From Acidobacteriota bacterium (GTDB lineage: Bacteria; Acidobacteriota; Terriglobia; Terriglobales; Acidobacteriaceae), in NCBI GenBank assembly GCA_019351975.1, contig JABBOG010000001.1, positions 20,821 through 84,820 on the forward strand: a stretch of DNA of 64,000 nucleotides. Direction: 5' to 3'. Below, one piece after another: positions 41,418 to 52,230 of this stretch; the first letter of the stretch is position 1, and each line of letters begins with the position of its first letter. The translations under genes and the position numbers were made by a program. The notes beneath the pieces were generated by a model. It searched no databases. It saw only the letters and a list, made by a program, of their open reading frames with translations, and was not told the origin of the DNA.

Positions 41418-43433
41418 CTATGCTGTGATCGTGGCCGATGCGATGTCCGCGGTCAACTCCTGATCCTTGTACTGAAGCTGATAGAGCTTGAAATAGAGGC
41501 CGCGCATGGCGAGAAGCTCTTGATGCGTGCCCTGCTCGCGAAGTTTGCCTTTGTGCATGACGAGGATGGTGTCGGCGCGCTGAATGGTGGAGAGACGGTG
41601 GGCGATAAGGACGGAAGTTCGCCCAGTGATCATACGCTCCAGCGCAAGACGGACGCGGAATTCAGTCTCAGTGTCTACGGAACTGGTGGCTTCGTCGAGT
41701 ATGAGGATTCCGGGGCGATGGGCGAGCGCGCGCGCGAAGCTGATGAGCTGCTTTTGGCCCGTGGATAGCGTGGATCCGCGCTCGAGGACGGGTTCAGCAA
41801 AGCCTTGCGGAAGCGTACGAATGAAGTCAGCTACGTTGACTTCCTCTGCGGCGTTGGTGACTTCATCCTCGGTGATCCAGTTGGAGCCAAGACGAATGTT
41901 TTGCGCGATCGTTCCGGAGAAGAGGAAAGGATCCTGAAGTACTACACCGAAGCGGCGCCGCAGCTTGTTGAGGTCCTGTTCGCGCACATCCACACCATCG
42001 ACGATGACCGCTCCGCGCTGAACGTCGTAGAAACGCATCATGAGCGCGGTGATGGTCGTTTTGCCTGCACCGGTGTGGCCGACGATCGCGGCGGTCTTGT
42101 CGGGGTCAACTGTGAAGCTCACGCCGCGAAGAATCCATTCGATACCTTTGAAGTGTTGGAGTTGATCATCATTTAGGATGCGCAGTTGCTCGAGTTGAAG
42201 CGGTGTGAGTTGTTGGTAGGTAAACCATACGTCGCGAAACTCAATTTTTCCGCTACGGTCGCCAGGAATGGGATGCGGAAGCTCGGTTTTGATCTCGGGT
42301 TGAGTGTCGAGGAGCTTGAAGACGCGTTCTGCGGCAGCCATGGCGGCTTGAAGGATGTTGTATTTGTCGCTGAGATCTTGAATTGGGCGGAAGAATCGCT
42401 GCGCATACTGGATGAATGCAATTAGGATGCCGAGCGTGACGATGGGGTGAAGGAAGTTTGCATGCGCTGCGAGGGCGGGTGTGGCGTGCAGGACTGCGAT
42501 GCCGCCGCGCCAGATGACCAACGCAATTGCGATAGAACTTAGGAGTTCGACGACGGGATAGTACAGGGCGTACGCGAAGATGGCGTCCGTCCAGGCTTGT
42601 TTGTTGAGCTGATTCACCGCAGAGAAGTCATCGAAGGCCCGTTGCTCGCGGTTGAAGAGTTGTACAACGCTCATACCTGAGACGTATTCCTGTGTGAACG
42701 CGTTGATCTTCGCGGTTGCGGCGCGCTGGCGGCGGTAGCTTTCGCGAACGTGACGGCGGAAAAGATGGGTGGCGTACAGGATCGCAGGAATTACTGAAAG
42801 CGTCAGGAGCGCAAGCAACCAGCTCATCTTGAGCATGATGGCAACGATGAAGGTGAGAACGAAGATGTCCTCAAAGATGGCGAGGACGCCGGAGGTGAAC
42901 ATCTCGTTGAGCGCGTCCACGTCTGAAGTGACGCGAGTGACGAGACGGCCTACGGGGTTGCGGTCAAAGAATGCTACATGCATGCGCTGGATATGGCGAA
43001 AAATCTGGCTGCGAAGATCGAACATGATCTTCTGGCCGGTCCACTGCATCATGTAGGTCTGTACAAATTCGAGACCGAAGATCAATACAAGCGTAGCTAG
43101 ATAGAGGAAGGCGAGCTCAGTGACGCCGCGCACCGGGTCGGGGCTCAGCCTGGAGGCGAGCCAAGAGTGTTTTTCGTGTGTTGGAGCGAAGTAGTTATCG
43201 ACGGCGACCTTGACGAAGTATGGGCCGAGTACGTCGCTAAAAGCCTTCAGTACGATGGCGACAGCAGAGACGGAGACCTGCAGTTTGTATGGCGAAAGGT
43301 ACCGGAAAAGGCGCCGCATGATTCGACTGTCGTATGCTTTTCCTACAACGTCGTCATCGCTCGCAGCTGCCTTCTGCTGCTCTGGCGTGTTCGGTGCGGT
43401 TGCATCCGTGGACTGGTTCTTCTGGTCTGCCAT
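41418..43433 (-). CDS. ABC exporter, fused permease-ATPase (MsbA/lipid or multidrug type)
   Basis: 671 residues. A polar N-terminus of about 40 residues precedes six helices (about 50-350) of the ABC-type-1 exporter fold. The ATPase has Walker A GHTGAGKTT, an unusually spelled signature LSTGQKQLISFARALA (LSGGQ with Thr in place of the second Gly of the pair) and Walker B ILILDEATSSVDTETE. The signature change is common in multidrug/peptide half transporters of this branch. It probably works as a homodimer. It lies just upstream of lpxB on the same strand, so lipid A transport is a reasonable but unproven guess. It diverges from hemW. Confidence 0.9.
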   Translation of the reverse strand: MADQKNQSTDATAPNTPEQQKAAASDDDVVGKAYDSRIMRRLFRYLSPYKLQVSVSAVAIVLKAFSDVLGPYFVKVAVDNYFAPTHEKHSWLASRLSPDPVRGVTELAFLYLATLVLIFGLEFVQTYMMQWTGQKIMFDLRSQIFRHIQRMHVAFFDRNPVGRLVTRVTSDVDALNEMFTSGVLAIFEDIFVLTFIVAIMLKMSWLLALLTLSVIPAILYATHLFRRHVRESYRRQRAATAKINAFTQEYVSGMSVVQLFNREQRAFDDFSAVNQLNKQAWTDAIFAYALYYPVVELLSSIAIALVIWRGGIAVLHATPALAAHANFLHPIVTLGILIAFIQYAQRFFRPIQDLSDKYNILQAAMAAAERVFKLLDTQPEIKTELPHPIPGDRSGKIEFRDVWFTYQQLTPLQLEQLRILNDDQLQHFKGIEWILRGVSFTVDPDKTAAIVGHTGAGKTTITALMMRFYDVQRGAVIVDGVDVREQDLNKLRRRFGVVLQDPFLFSGTIAQNIRLGSNWITEDEVTNAAEEVNVADFIRTLPQGFAEPVLERGSTLSTGQKQLISFARALAHRPGILILDEATSSVDTETEFRVRLALERMITGRTSVLIAHRLSTIQRADTILVMHKGKLREQGTHQELLAMRGLYFKLYQLQYKDQELTADIASATITA

Positions 43434-43513
43434 GTCTCTTTCATTCTAGATGGCAAGATGGGCCTATCGGACTCTTTCTCTTTGGAGCGGCATTCACATG
43501 AAAGAATAAGATT

Positions 43514-44725
43514 ATGCATTTGTACCGCGAGGAGGCGACGTTGCAGCACTCGACGCTTGGCGTCTATGTGTCTGTGCCATTTTGCCGCGCCAAGTGCAGC
43601 TTTTGTAACTTCGCATCTGGCGTTTCGTCGGCTAACGCTATTGAGGATTATGTCAAGAGGCTATGCGCCGAGATTGCGGCGGCGCGCGAGAAGGAAGTAC
43701 AGGGTGCTCTGGAGTTCCCGCAGCAGATTGATACATTGTATTTTGGGGGCGGAACGCCAAGTCTTCTGGAGCCTGCCCAGCTTCGCCGCATCTTCGCCGC
43801 ACTCCGCGATTCGTTTGCGATCGCGGAGAACGCAGAGATTACGCTTGAAGCAGCACCTGGGCAGATTGCGGACGCTGTGCTTTATGAAGCACAGCGCCTT
43901 GGAGTGAACAGGATCAGCCTGGGCGTGCAATCTTTTGTGGACCGGGAGTGCGCCGCAGTCGGCCGACTGCACACGAAGCGAGACTGTGTGGAGGAGATCG
44001 TTCGGCTGCAAGCGGCTGGTGTACATAATGTCGGAGTGGATCTGATCGCGGGACTGCCGTACCAAACGGCTGAGAGTTGGCAGCACTCGCTCGATGTTGC
44101 GACCGACATTGGCCTTGCGCACCTAAGCGTGTATATGCTCGAGGTGGATGAAGACTCGCGCCTTGGCCGTGAGGTCATGGGTGGTGGAGAACGCTTCCAC
44201 GCCCCGGGCGTGCCTGCAGATGAAAGTTCTGCCGACTTCTATGAGGTTGCATGTGAGTGGCTCCCTCGGCATGGATTTTCGCAATATGAGATATCGAATT
44301 TTGCAGCGCGACAGTACCGGTCGAAGCACAATATCAAGTACTGGAAGCAAGCACCGTACATCGGCTTTGGACTGGACGCGCACTCCATGTTGCTGCGAGA
44401 TGGAGGAGCGGTTCGATTCGCAAATTCGGATGATCTCGCAGCTTATCTTGAGGGGATTCCGGGGCGTACATCTATCGATGTACGCGGTCGCGATGCGTTT
44501 GAAGAGGCAATCTTTCTCGGCCTGCGGATGAATGAGGGGGTCGAAGTATCGCAGCTAAAACTTCGGTTCCCACCCGAGTTCGTTGCGCAGGTGGTGACGT
44601 CTGTCGAGGAGATGATCCGCGCAGGTATGATGATGGAAACAGACGGCAGGTGGCAGCTAACGTTGCGAGGGCGACTTGTTTCAAACGACGTATTCACCCA
44701 TCTATTGATGACGGTTGCGGCTTGA
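43514..44725 (+). CDS. hemW: Radical SAM heme chaperone HemW
   Basis: Delivers heme to acceptor proteins; related to oxygen-independent coproporphyrinogen oxidase HemN. It is 403 residues. The radical SAM cluster is Cys24, Cys28, Cys31 (FCRAKCSFC), followed by [11 protein letters not shown] (GGGTP motif), [24 protein letters not shown] and [13 protein letters not shown]. The C-terminal HemN-type region includes [32 protein letters not shown]. HemW lacks the fourth N-terminal Cys of HemN, and none is seen here (FCNF, not FCxC). The next gene starts 24 nt after its stop, so they form an operon. Confidence 0.93.
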   Translation: MHLYREEATLQHSTLGVYVSVPFCRAKCSFCNFASGVSSANAIEDYVKRLCAEIAAAREKEVQGALEFPQQIDTLYFGGGTPSLLEPAQLRRIFAALRDSFAIAENAEITLEAAPGQIADAVLYEAQRLGVNRISLGVQSFVDRECAAVGRLHTKRDCVEEIVRLQAAGVHNVGVDLIAGLPYQTAESWQHSLDVATDIGLAHLSVYMLEVDEDSRLGREVMGGGERFHAPGVPADESSADFYEVACEWLPRHGFSQYEISNFAARQYRSKHNIKYWKQAPYIGFGLDAHSMLLRDGGAVRFANSDDLAAYLEGIPGRTSIDVRGRDAFEEAIFLGLRMNEGVEVSQLKLRFPPEFVAQVVTSVEEMIRAGMMMETDGRWQLTLRGRLVSNDVFTHLLMTVAA

Positions 44726-44749
44726 CGCAGACGTTGAGAGGAGAGATTA

Positions 44750-45802
44750 GTGGCGACAGCTTTACAGTCTATTGATTTGCGGAGTGACACTGTTACAAAG
44801 CCTACGGCTGCGATGCGAGCTGCGATGGCGGCAGCCGACGTTGGCGATGATGTGTACGGCGAAGATCCTACGATCAATCGCCTTGAAGCATACGCCGCGG
44901 AGATCTTCGGCCGCGAAGCTGCGATCTTTGTACCGACTGGAACGATGGGGAATCAGATTGCCATCCGACTGCACACGGAGCATGGGCAAGAGGTCATCTG
45001 CGAGGCGCGTTCCCACATTCTGGACTGGGAGATGGCGATGATGTCTGCGTTTTCGGGCTGTTCGCCGCGGACGGTCGCGGGTGATCGCGGCGTTTTGACA
45101 TGGGAACAGATTCGGAGCGCGATTGCGCCGAAGATTTATTATCGCGCGGCCACAGGGCTTATTTGTTTGGAGAACTCGCACAATATGGCTGGCGGTACGG
45201 TCACGCCGCTGCCCCTGTTGGAAGAGATATGGCGAGGTGCCGCAGATGCTGGATTGCCTACGCATCTGGATGGCGCCCGAGTATTCAATGCAGCGACTGC
45301 TTTGGGCATCACGGTAGCTGAGTTGACGCATGGTTTTGACACCGTAAGCTTTTGCCTTTCCAAGGGGCTTGGTGCACCTGTTGGGTCGATGCTTGTGGGG
45401 TCGCGCGATGCGATCACGAGAGCACGAAGCATTCGAAAGGCGCTGGGTGGTGGCATGCGTCAGGCGGGAATTTTAGCAGCGGCTGGTTTGATGGCGCTTG
45501 AAGAAGGTCCTGCACGGTTGCATGAAGACCACGCGAACGCGCGGATCCTGGCTGAGGGCATTGCGGAATGCGATGATGTTTCAATAGACCTCGCGTCGGT
45601 GCAGACGAATATTGTTCTGTTTGCTCTAAAAGATAACGGAGACGCGCCATCGTTTGTGTCGCGGTTGAAATCGGAAGGTATTCTATGTAGCGCCATTGGA
45701 CCGCATGCGGTACGTCTGGTAACGCATTTCGACGTTACGCGGGAACAGTGCGAAGAATGCGCGACAACGCTGGTCGGGATGCTTCAAGGCACTCGGATTT
45801 AG
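44750..45802 (+). CDS. ltaE: Low-specificity L-threonine aldolase
   Basis: PLP enzyme splitting threonine and allo-threonine into glycine and acetaldehyde. It is 350 residues with a GTG start and strong Shine-Dalgarno (GAGAGGAGA). [19 protein letters not shown] and [17 protein letters not shown] are family blocks. The PLP-binding region includes [23 protein letters not shown] (Asp binding the pyridine N) and the Schiff-base Lys205 in [18 protein letters not shown], the His stacking on PLP, is in EARSHIL. It overlaps the stop of the convergent helicase gene by 4 nt with no visible terminator. Confidence 0.94.
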   Translation: MATALQSIDLRSDTVTKPTAAMRAAMAAADVGDDVYGEDPTINRLEAYAAEIFGREAAIFVPTGTMGNQIAIRLHTEHGQEVICEARSHILDWEMAMMSAFSGCSPRTVAGDRGVLTWEQIRSAIAPKIYYRAATGLICLENSHNMAGGTVTPLPLLEEIWRGAADAGLPTHLDGARVFNAATALGITVAELTHGFDTVSFCLSKGLGAPVGSMLVGSRDAITRARSIRKALGGGMRQAGILAAAGLMALEEGPARLHEDHANARILAEGIAECDDVSIDLASVQTNIVLFALKDNGDAPSFVSRLKSEGILCSAIGPHAVRLVTHFDVTREQCEECATTLVGMLQGTRI

Positions 45803-48800
45803 GGCTGGGATCGATTGATTGGAGCGCGGCTCTGCCAGTGGATCAGTCGGGGTATCAGCGGATAGAACAGGCCTAAGTGGATGCGCAGATGGCCATCTGA
45901 AAGTGTGCGTCGTACCTTTGCGTACGCTTCCAGTTGCTCGCGATATTTGGCGAGTTCTGCGTCTTCGAAGGCTACGTTCGTCCGTGAGCCCTGCTCGCTC
46001 GTCTTGAAATCGACGATCCAAATGCAGTCGTGGCCGAGGCTCAGAGGATGTGCGCCAGCGATAAACGTTCGATCAACGCGGAACGTGGTGTTGGATGCGA
46101 CAACGAGAGAACGTTCGCTTGCAGCAGATGTGTGGGGCGAGAGCAGCCATTGACCGATAGGATCGCGGAGAGTCTTCTGTAGTGCCTCTTCCGCGCGAGG
46201 TGCTTCGCGTGCGGCTAGCTTGGGTGCTAGACCTTCGCTACGCAAACTTGCCGTGAGGCGTGATCGCCAGGAGGGCAATTCTACGAGCAGTTGATCGCAG
46301 GTTGCGTGGGCCTGCAGGCGGGCAGCGATCCATTCCAAGTAGCGATGAACCACGTTCCCAAAGGCCCTCGCAGCAAAGGAGCCGTCGGGGCGCTCGAAGG
46401 TTGGCGAAACGTTTAATACTTTGGCCTCAGAATAGGGAAGACGTCTGGCCGTATCGGTTCGGAATCTTGCGGATGGATCAAAGCTGAGAGGAAGCCGTTT
46501 AAGTACCTCTGGCACTCTCTGTAGACCCGGGACTTCATCTGCGGCGGCTGCAAGAGATATATATTGTCCGTCGATTTCGCTTGACGGTTCATCGTATCGG
46601 AGCATCCGTGAGGCATCAACGAGTGGGACTGCGTCAGAGACATGGAAGTGCGGCGCTGCGACCGCCCAGCATGCTTTCAATAGGCTGTCCCAATGGCCTG
46701 GAGAGAGTTCTCCCTTCGCGGTCGTTGAGGCAGCGCCGAAGAGATGGACTTCTTCGCGAGCGCGTGTGGCGGCAACGTAGAAGACGCGCTTCCGCTCTGC
46801 TTGTTCGCGCCGCCTGCGCACACTACTAAGCCACGAGCTAAGTTGATCCGGGTCTGAACCTCTTTGCCATATGGGTGCGAGAACGATGCTGGCTTGTCTT
46901 TCAATGGGCGACACGTCATCGAACTCCAACCAATTGAGCAGCGGGCTGGACGAGCGACCACCACCGCGTTCCAATCCGGGCACAAGGACCATATCCCATT
47001 CCAGCCCCTTTGCTTTGTGGATCGTCAGAAGTTCTACAGGCAATATGCCGTCCACAGGCGCGGCAGACTGTGGCTCGGCGTAGAGACGCTTGAGACGTGA
47101 TGACAAGATGCTGAGATCGAGTCTGCCTTCACCTTCGACATCGCGCACCAGGTTGAAGTAGCGTTTTACGTTGTTGCGTTGCTCCTGGGAGATGCCGACA
47201 TCTCCACCTAATGAGCGCCATGTGCGTTCGACGTGCGTTGCAAGGGTAGTGCGCCCGAATGTCGCGATCGCGAGCTCTAGGATTGGCCAGATGCGATCAA
47301 GGAGTTGACGTCCAGCGTGGGTGAGATGATTTCGGCGGCGGCGGACCAGGCTTGCGATGGACGCCAAAGGATCGGCTGCATCGCCCTCACCTGTGAGCGC
47401 GAGCAGATCCGCTTTGGAGAGGCCACACCAGGGCGCTCGCAGCACTGCGAGCCAAGCGATTCGATCTCCGGGATGTAATATGGCTCGCATCAGCGCAAGT
47501 GCGTCGAGCACTTCAATGAGTCTATCCAGAGGATCGAGATCAATCCCGCGGAAGGCAATAGGACCGTTGCCGCGATCGCGCTTGAACTCAGTAATGACAG
47601 CGGTAAGGTGAGAGCGCGCGCGACCTAAAACAGCGATGCGCCAAGGCTTGGGATTTAGCGGATCGCTGCGTTCTTGCGGGAGCGGCATGGCGAGTCGGAG
47701 CTCAACGATGCGGCGGATGGTACGGGCTTCCTGGCACGTGTAGTCTTGTTGGGTGCGCTCCTCGGAGAGGATGGCGGGATGCCAGACAATCCCGCGTTCG
47801 GTGCTTTGCTCGCGAACTGGATTTGCCTCTACGAACGGTACGTCCGCGCCTTCGTTGCTTGCGGTGTGAGCAGCGTCGGGGAGAGGAAACAGGAGATTGA
47901 AGGAGCGATTGAAGTCGTTGACGAGGTTTGCTTGCGAACGAAAATTCGAGGTTAGCTGTAGCGGTTTCAGAGTTATTTCGCCGAGTCGTTGCTCCTCCAT
48001 TGTCCTCAAGAATCGCTCCACGCGGGCTTGCCGAAAGAGATAGATGGATTGCTTTGGATCGCCTACGAGGAAAAGTGTCTGGGTGCTTCCATCCCATGAT
48101 CGGGTGAGCAGATCAATGAGTTCGTACTGTCCGGAAGATGTATCTTGCATTTCATCGACTAAGAGATGACGTAGCCTGCCTCCAGCCGCAAGGGCGGCGT
48201 CACTCGCGCCATCTTCCGCGCGGAGTGCGGAACGGGCGACCAGCGCGAGCTCTGCAAAGTCACATTCGCCACGCTCTGCGAACAGCAGGCGTAACTCTGC
48301 AAGGGCGTGGCGCAACACGTGGAAGAGAGCCTTCGTAACCAGCCATTGATTGTCTGGATATCTTGCGGGAGGGAGTGCACGGACGGCGCAAAGAGCCTCC
48401 AGAAGGGTATCACTCTGCATGCTTGTGATCAGCCGTTCGAGATGAAGCTGATGCGGCTTGGGGATTTCAAAGCCAATATCGACGCGAGAGCAGCGCTTAC
48501 GCCACAGCCCGTCCTTTTTCATGACGAGACTGATTAAAGCCCGCCAATGATCGAGATGCTTTGCGGCGGTCTCGGGAGGATCGTGGCGATCCCTGCAAAT
48601 AGAGATAGGTGAGACGTCCAACTTATAAGGGGGGTGAATGCTTAGCTGAGTGGCCAGGTTTGTCAATTCGTGCAGGAGTTCGGCTGGTATTGCGCGCAGT
48701 GCTCGCGATAGTCCAGCGCAGACGATGTTTTCTAAGCTGCGTTCTAAGGTTCCGCGAATGACTTGATCTAAATGAGCGTCGTCGACTTCAGCCTGGCTGA

Positions 48801-49470
48801 GGGGGACGAGCTCGCCCCATTGCTCGCGAGCTTCCAGCATCTCTGCCAGCAGTTTTTCGCAATCGAGAAGACTTCCGTCACGATGCAGAAGTACTGTGCG
48901 TATGGACTGGTGTAAGACGCTGTCGACGCCACCGAGCTGGAGCAGCGTGCGCCGGGCGGCGAGTCGGTAGATGGGTCCGGGATCTTCGAGTGGTTGGCAC
49001 TTACCAAAGCCTCCGGCGAGTAGGGGGAGAGAGTTAACAATCTCGGAGCAGACTGAGTCGATGGAGCGGATATTCAAGCGGAACGGACGCTCGACGAGCG
49101 ACCATCCAAGCAAGCTGCTGCGCGTCAGCGCGCTTTTGGCAAGAGCGCGGGTGTCTTGGTCGAATGCTGCGGCGTATGCTGGCAGTGGGCCATCGCTGGC
49201 GTTTCGCAACTGCTCCAGTATACGGTCGCGTAACTCCGCTGTAGCTTTGTTGGTGAAAGTTATGGCCAGTACTTCTTCCGGGGATTCGACGGTTTCATCG
49301 CCTAAGAGCTTCAGATAACGCTGCACCATCAAGCCAGTTTTGCCGGAGCCGGCAGGTGCTTCTACGATGCAGGAAGCGCGTGTATCCAAGGCCTGTCTAC
49401 GAGCCAGGTTGTCGTCCACGGCTTTGTAGCTTGTTTGTGTTTGAGAAGGAAATTGCAGCACATCAGCCAT
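45799..49470 (-). CDS. AddA-like UvrD-family helicase-nuclease
   Basis: DNA end resection before recombination, with the AddB-like protein. It is 1223 residues from the ATG at 49470, which overlaps the upstream gene by 8 nt and has GGAG 7 nt upstream. SF1 helicase motifs: Walker [14 protein letters not shown] (Lys44), [15 protein letters not shown] (Ia), [17 protein letters not shown] (II), [18 protein letters not shown] (III), LTSNFRS (IV), [19 protein letters not shown] (V) and [17 protein letters not shown] (VI). The C-terminal nuclease has [11 protein letters not shown] and [11 protein letters not shown], the DFK being the PD-(D/E)XK signature. This is a typical AddA plan at typical length. 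Confidence 0.9.
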   Translation of the reverse strand: MADVLQFPSQTQTSYKAVDDNLARRQALDTRASCIVEAPAGSGKTGLMVQRYLKLLGDETVESPEEVLAITFTNKATAELRDRILEQLRNASDGPLPAYAAAFDQDTRALAKSALTRSSLLGWSLVERPFRLNIRSIDSVCSEIVNSLPLLAGGFGKCQPLEDPGPIYRLAARRTLLQLGGVDSVLHQSIRTVLLHRDGSLLDCEKLLAEMLEAREQWGELVPLSQAEVDDAHLDQVIRGTLERSLENIVCAGLSRALRAIPAELLHELTNLATQLSIHPPYKLDVSPISICRDRHDPPETAAKHLDHWRALISLVMKKDGLWRKRCSRVDIGFEIPKPHQLHLERLITSMQSDTLLEALCAVRALPPARYPDNQWLVTKALFHVLRHALAELRLLFAERGECDFAELALVARSALRAEDGASDAALAAGGRLRHLLVDEMQDTSSGQYELIDLLTRSWDGSTQTLFLVGDPKQSIYLFRQARVERFLRTMEEQRLGEITLKPLQLTSNFRSQANLVNDFNRSFNLLFPLPDAAHTASNEGADVPFVEANPVREQSTERGIVWHPAILSEERTQQDYTCQEARTIRRIVELRLAMPLPQERSDPLNPKPWRIAVLGRARSHLTAVITEFKRDRGNGPIAFRGIDLDPLDRLIEVLDALALMRAILHPGDRIAWLAVLRAPWCGLSKADLLALTGEGDAADPLASIASLVRRRRNHLTHAGRQLLDRIWPILELAIATFGRTTLATHVERTWRSLGGDVGISQEQRNNVKRYFNLVRDVEGEGRLDLSILSSRLKRLYAEPQSAAPVDGILPVELLTIHKAKGLEWDMVLVPGLERGGGRSSSPLLNWLEFDDVSPIERQASIVLAPIWQRGSDPDQLSSWLSSVRRRREQAERKRVFYVAATRAREEVHLFGAASTTAKGELSPGHWDSLLKACWAVAAPHFHVSDAVPLVDASRMLRYDEPSSEIDGQYISLAAAADEVPGLQRVPEVLKRLPLSFDPSARFRTDTARRLPYSEAKVLNVSPTFERPDGSFAARAFGNVVHRYLEWIAARLQAHATCDQLLVELPSWRSRLTASLRSEGLAPKLAAREAPRAEEALQKTLRDPIGQWLLSPHTSAASERSLVVASNTTFRVDRTFIAGAHPLSLGHDCIWIVDFKTSEQGSRTNVAFEDAELAKYREQLEAYAKVRRTLSDGHLRIHLGLFYPLIPRLIHWQSRAPINRSQP

Positions 49471-52198
49471 CTGCAAACTCCGCATTTTCTTGATCATCAA
49501 GTGACTGTAGTTGCAGCGCATTTGGATCAACACGGCACAGAATTCGCTGCGCGCAGTGGCTGCAATTCAAAGTATAGTTTTTCGGGCTAACGTCGGCCTT
49601 TCCCGTTGCGAAGTCGGATGCGAGTTGCGTCAGGGTGTTGCGCCATGCGTCGATCATTGTGGGCAGATCCTGAACCTTAGCCTTCGGAAAGATCCCTTCC
49701 TCCGCCTGATAGCCAAGCCACTGCAAATCGCGCCCTGGACGTATTTTTGCGAAGGCCAGCCCTTTCAACTCATTCGGCTCGCAAAGCAATGCGTAGAGGG
49801 GTAATTGCGGATCGTCCGGGCGCTGGCCTTCCCACTGCTTCGGGTCCGCTGTGTAGCTGGTCTTGTAGTCCACGAACACGAATCCGTCGCCTACTCGGTC
49901 GATTCTGTCCATACGCAGGTCGAGCATAAGTGGACCTATGGGGAGCGTTTGCTTTCGCTCGAGATCGAGAATGTCAAATGGAGAACGACGCAGCTCTTCA
50001 TCGAGCCAATGCTGCAGTAAGGAGCACAGCCGCTCTTTCTGCACTTGAAGGTATGCGTGATCCCATCCGTTGCGAGGGTGTAGATATTCTGTAAATGCAT
50101 CGTCTATAGCAGAACGTAGCAGGCTTTGTCTCTCTACAGGGGTCAAGCGTCTTAGTGCTTCCTGTGATCGGAGTTGTTTCCAAAATAATTGCATCGTCTG
50201 GTGCAGCAATTTGCCGCTCTCGAACGCATCGAAGCCTAGGTCTCGCAGGGCTGGTTCAGTTGACAGAAGACGCATTTGCGCAAAAGCCAGAAAGCCGCAT
50301 GAGGATTGAAGTTTGAGCACCGCTGAACCGCCGCGGACGTGGTCTGACGGCAGCGGCGGTAAGTCATCAGACTCGGAGTAGTCCTCGAAGTCCAAAGTTA
50401 TGGGGTGTTGTGTGGCTTTGACCAGGTGATTCGGGTCGCTGTGCATGATCTTCAACTCTTCCAAGAGAGGTGAAGGACGCAGCTTGGCGTGGTCATTCGT
50501 GGCCGCATGGAGGAAGAGCACCGAACGGGAGCGTCGTATTAGACTTTCTGTATACGCGCGACTTTGTGCGTGGGAGCGTGCTGCATCGGTGCCCGGCATT
50601 CCTAACAGTCGCTGTAATGACCATGGCAGTAACGGGTTTACGCGCTCAGAAATTGGCCAGTTCGCATCTGTGCAGTGTAAGAAAATGAGACCGTCAAAGA
50701 CACAACCCTCTGCCTCAGCAATGTTTAGAATCTGCACCGGAGCGTCCGCTGTCGGCGGCGTTATCCTTATCTTCGTAGCATGTGCTGTGAGGGCCTGCAG
50801 CGCTTCAGAAAACGTGACATGTCTACCGCTGAAATCCAGCGTGGCGATCATGTCCAGAAGGCTTTCCCATGAACGATTGGTTTCAAATTCGGTGGCATTC
50901 AGGGGCATCGTTCCAGGCCAGTTTGCGGCCTGCAACAGGCTGCGCACAAAGTCCATCCATGCAGCGAAGGTCCGCAGTTGGGTACGATCCAGCAAGCTTT
51001 GTGCCAAGCGTTTCACGCCACGTACCCATCCTAAAGCGGTGATTGCTGTCGACGCGGACGGGGTGTGCGATCCGGAGTCCATTGCGCTAACGAGGCTATC
51101 GATTGCAATCTCTGGATGTAACATAGGCAGGCGACGTAACGTCGCCGTATCAAAATAAGCACTGGCATCGAGGAATTCGGAGGCCGTCCCATTTTCGCCG
51201 ACATACGGGGATAGAAGCAGCGAACTAACCCGCGCAACCGGGAGGGACGCTTGGGACCACTGCACAATGGACAGAGCATCGGCGACGATAGGAATGGAAG
51301 CAAGCGGTAAGCCTGCTGGAATTTCCCATGGGGAGGAACAGAGATCCGTTCCAATCCACTGTAACTCCTGAGCTAACGTCTCACGAAAAACTTCTTCTAG
51401 GATCGCTCGATCTTTTTGCAGGTTGGGAACTAAGAGTGCCACTCTAGAAGGGGGGCCAATTTCTATGGATGATCTCTCCAAACGCTCGCGTGTCCAGCGC
51501 GCAGCAAGGTCGTGTTCAGCTTGTTCGGTATGAACCTGGGCCTGGAGCGCCGGTGCTCGGATGGCATCGGGAGCTTTCAAGCAGAGATCTACTATGCGCG
51601 TGCCGCGATCCTGAAATCCGTGTAGGAGGGCATCTTGTGCAGGTAGCCTCTCGTCAAAGCCGACGAGCGTGAGCGAGTCTGTTGAAGTGACTGAGCCAGC
51701 TTGTAGATGATGCAGGAGCGCATCTTCTAATAATGCGCTGGAGAGATAGCCCCGCAATGCGCAGCGCTGCACAAATTGTGCTGTCCATTCGGCAAAGAGG
51801 CGGGCATCGTGGGTTGATGCGAACTCGCGCAGTCGGTGCGAAGCACGATAGCTGGCAGCCAGTTGCCATGCGTTCATCGCCATATCTGCGAGCGCCTCAA
51901 CGGAACCAAGTGATTGGTTCTCTATGCTCTTCAGTACTTCGTACCATAAGCTATGTTCCTGTGCAGGGTTGAGAAGTAGCCGGTGGTCCACTCCTTCGAT
52001 TGCGAGTGTGCTCCAGAGTGTCTTTATCCATTGAGCCCACGTCAAGACGTGCGGAGGATCCCACGCAGCTCTACCGCGATGTTGCTGGGCTGTGTTGAAG
52101 GCTGCGCGCAACTCATCTGCTGCGTGTGCCTGAGGAAGGATAAGCTGCTTTCCATTCTCCAGCGCATCGATAAGCTCGTTGAGCGTCGCAGCATTCAT
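49463..52198 (-). CDS. AddB-like PD-(D/E)XK nuclease with four-cysteine Fe-S staple
   Basis: Second subunit of an AddAB-type complex. It is 911 residues, shorter than Bacillus AddB (about 1160). The N-terminal half is a helicase-like fold without a clear Walker A. LNIAEAEGCVFDGLIFLHCTDANWP resembles motif V of inactivated UvrD folds. The C-terminal nuclease begins near 625 with SSCGFLAFAQMRL (first Cys), and the catalytic part has MDRIDRV and FVFVDYKTS (Asp, Lys). It ends with NCSHCAQRILCRV (three Cys), the pattern C-xn-CxxC-x5-C of iron-stapled AddB/Dna2 nucleases. It is coupled by overlap to the AddA-like gene. Confidence 0.87.
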   Translation of the reverse strand: MNAATLNELIDALENGKQLILPQAHAADELRAAFNTAQQHRGRAAWDPPHVLTWAQWIKTLWSTLAIEGVDHRLLLNPAQEHSLWYEVLKSIENQSLGSVEALADMAMNAWQLAASYRASHRLREFASTHDARLFAEWTAQFVQRCALRGYLSSALLEDALLHHLQAGSVTSTDSLTLVGFDERLPAQDALLHGFQDRGTRIVDLCLKAPDAIRAPALQAQVHTEQAEHDLAARWTRERLERSSIEIGPPSRVALLVPNLQKDRAILEEVFRETLAQELQWIGTDLCSSPWEIPAGLPLASIPIVADALSIVQWSQASLPVARVSSLLLSPYVGENGTASEFLDASAYFDTATLRRLPMLHPEIAIDSLVSAMDSGSHTPSASTAITALGWVRGVKRLAQSLLDRTQLRTFAAWMDFVRSLLQAANWPGTMPLNATEFETNRSWESLLDMIATLDFSGRHVTFSEALQALTAHATKIRITPPTADAPVQILNIAEAEGCVFDGLIFLHCTDANWPISERVNPLLPWSLQRLLGMPGTDAARSHAQSRAYTESLIRRSRSVLFLHAATNDHAKLRPSPLLEELKIMHSDPNHLVKATQHPITLDFEDYSESDDLPPLPSDHVRGGSAVLKLQSSCGFLAFAQMRLLSTEPALRDLGFDAFESGKLLHQTMQLFWKQLRSQEALRRLTPVERQSLLRSAIDDAFTEYLHPRNGWDHAYLQVQKERLCSLLQHWLDEELRRSPFDILDLERKQTLPIGPLMLDLRMDRIDRVGDGFVFVDYKTSYTADPKQWEGQRPDDPQLPLYALLCEPNELKGLAFAKIRPGRDLQWLGYQAEEGIFPKAKVQDLPTMIDAWRNTLTQLASDFATGKADVSPKNYTLNCSHCAQRILCRVDPNALQLQSLDDQENAEFADG

Positions 52199-52230
52199 CT
52201 TTTACTGTTATATCAACCTTCTCTAAATCT

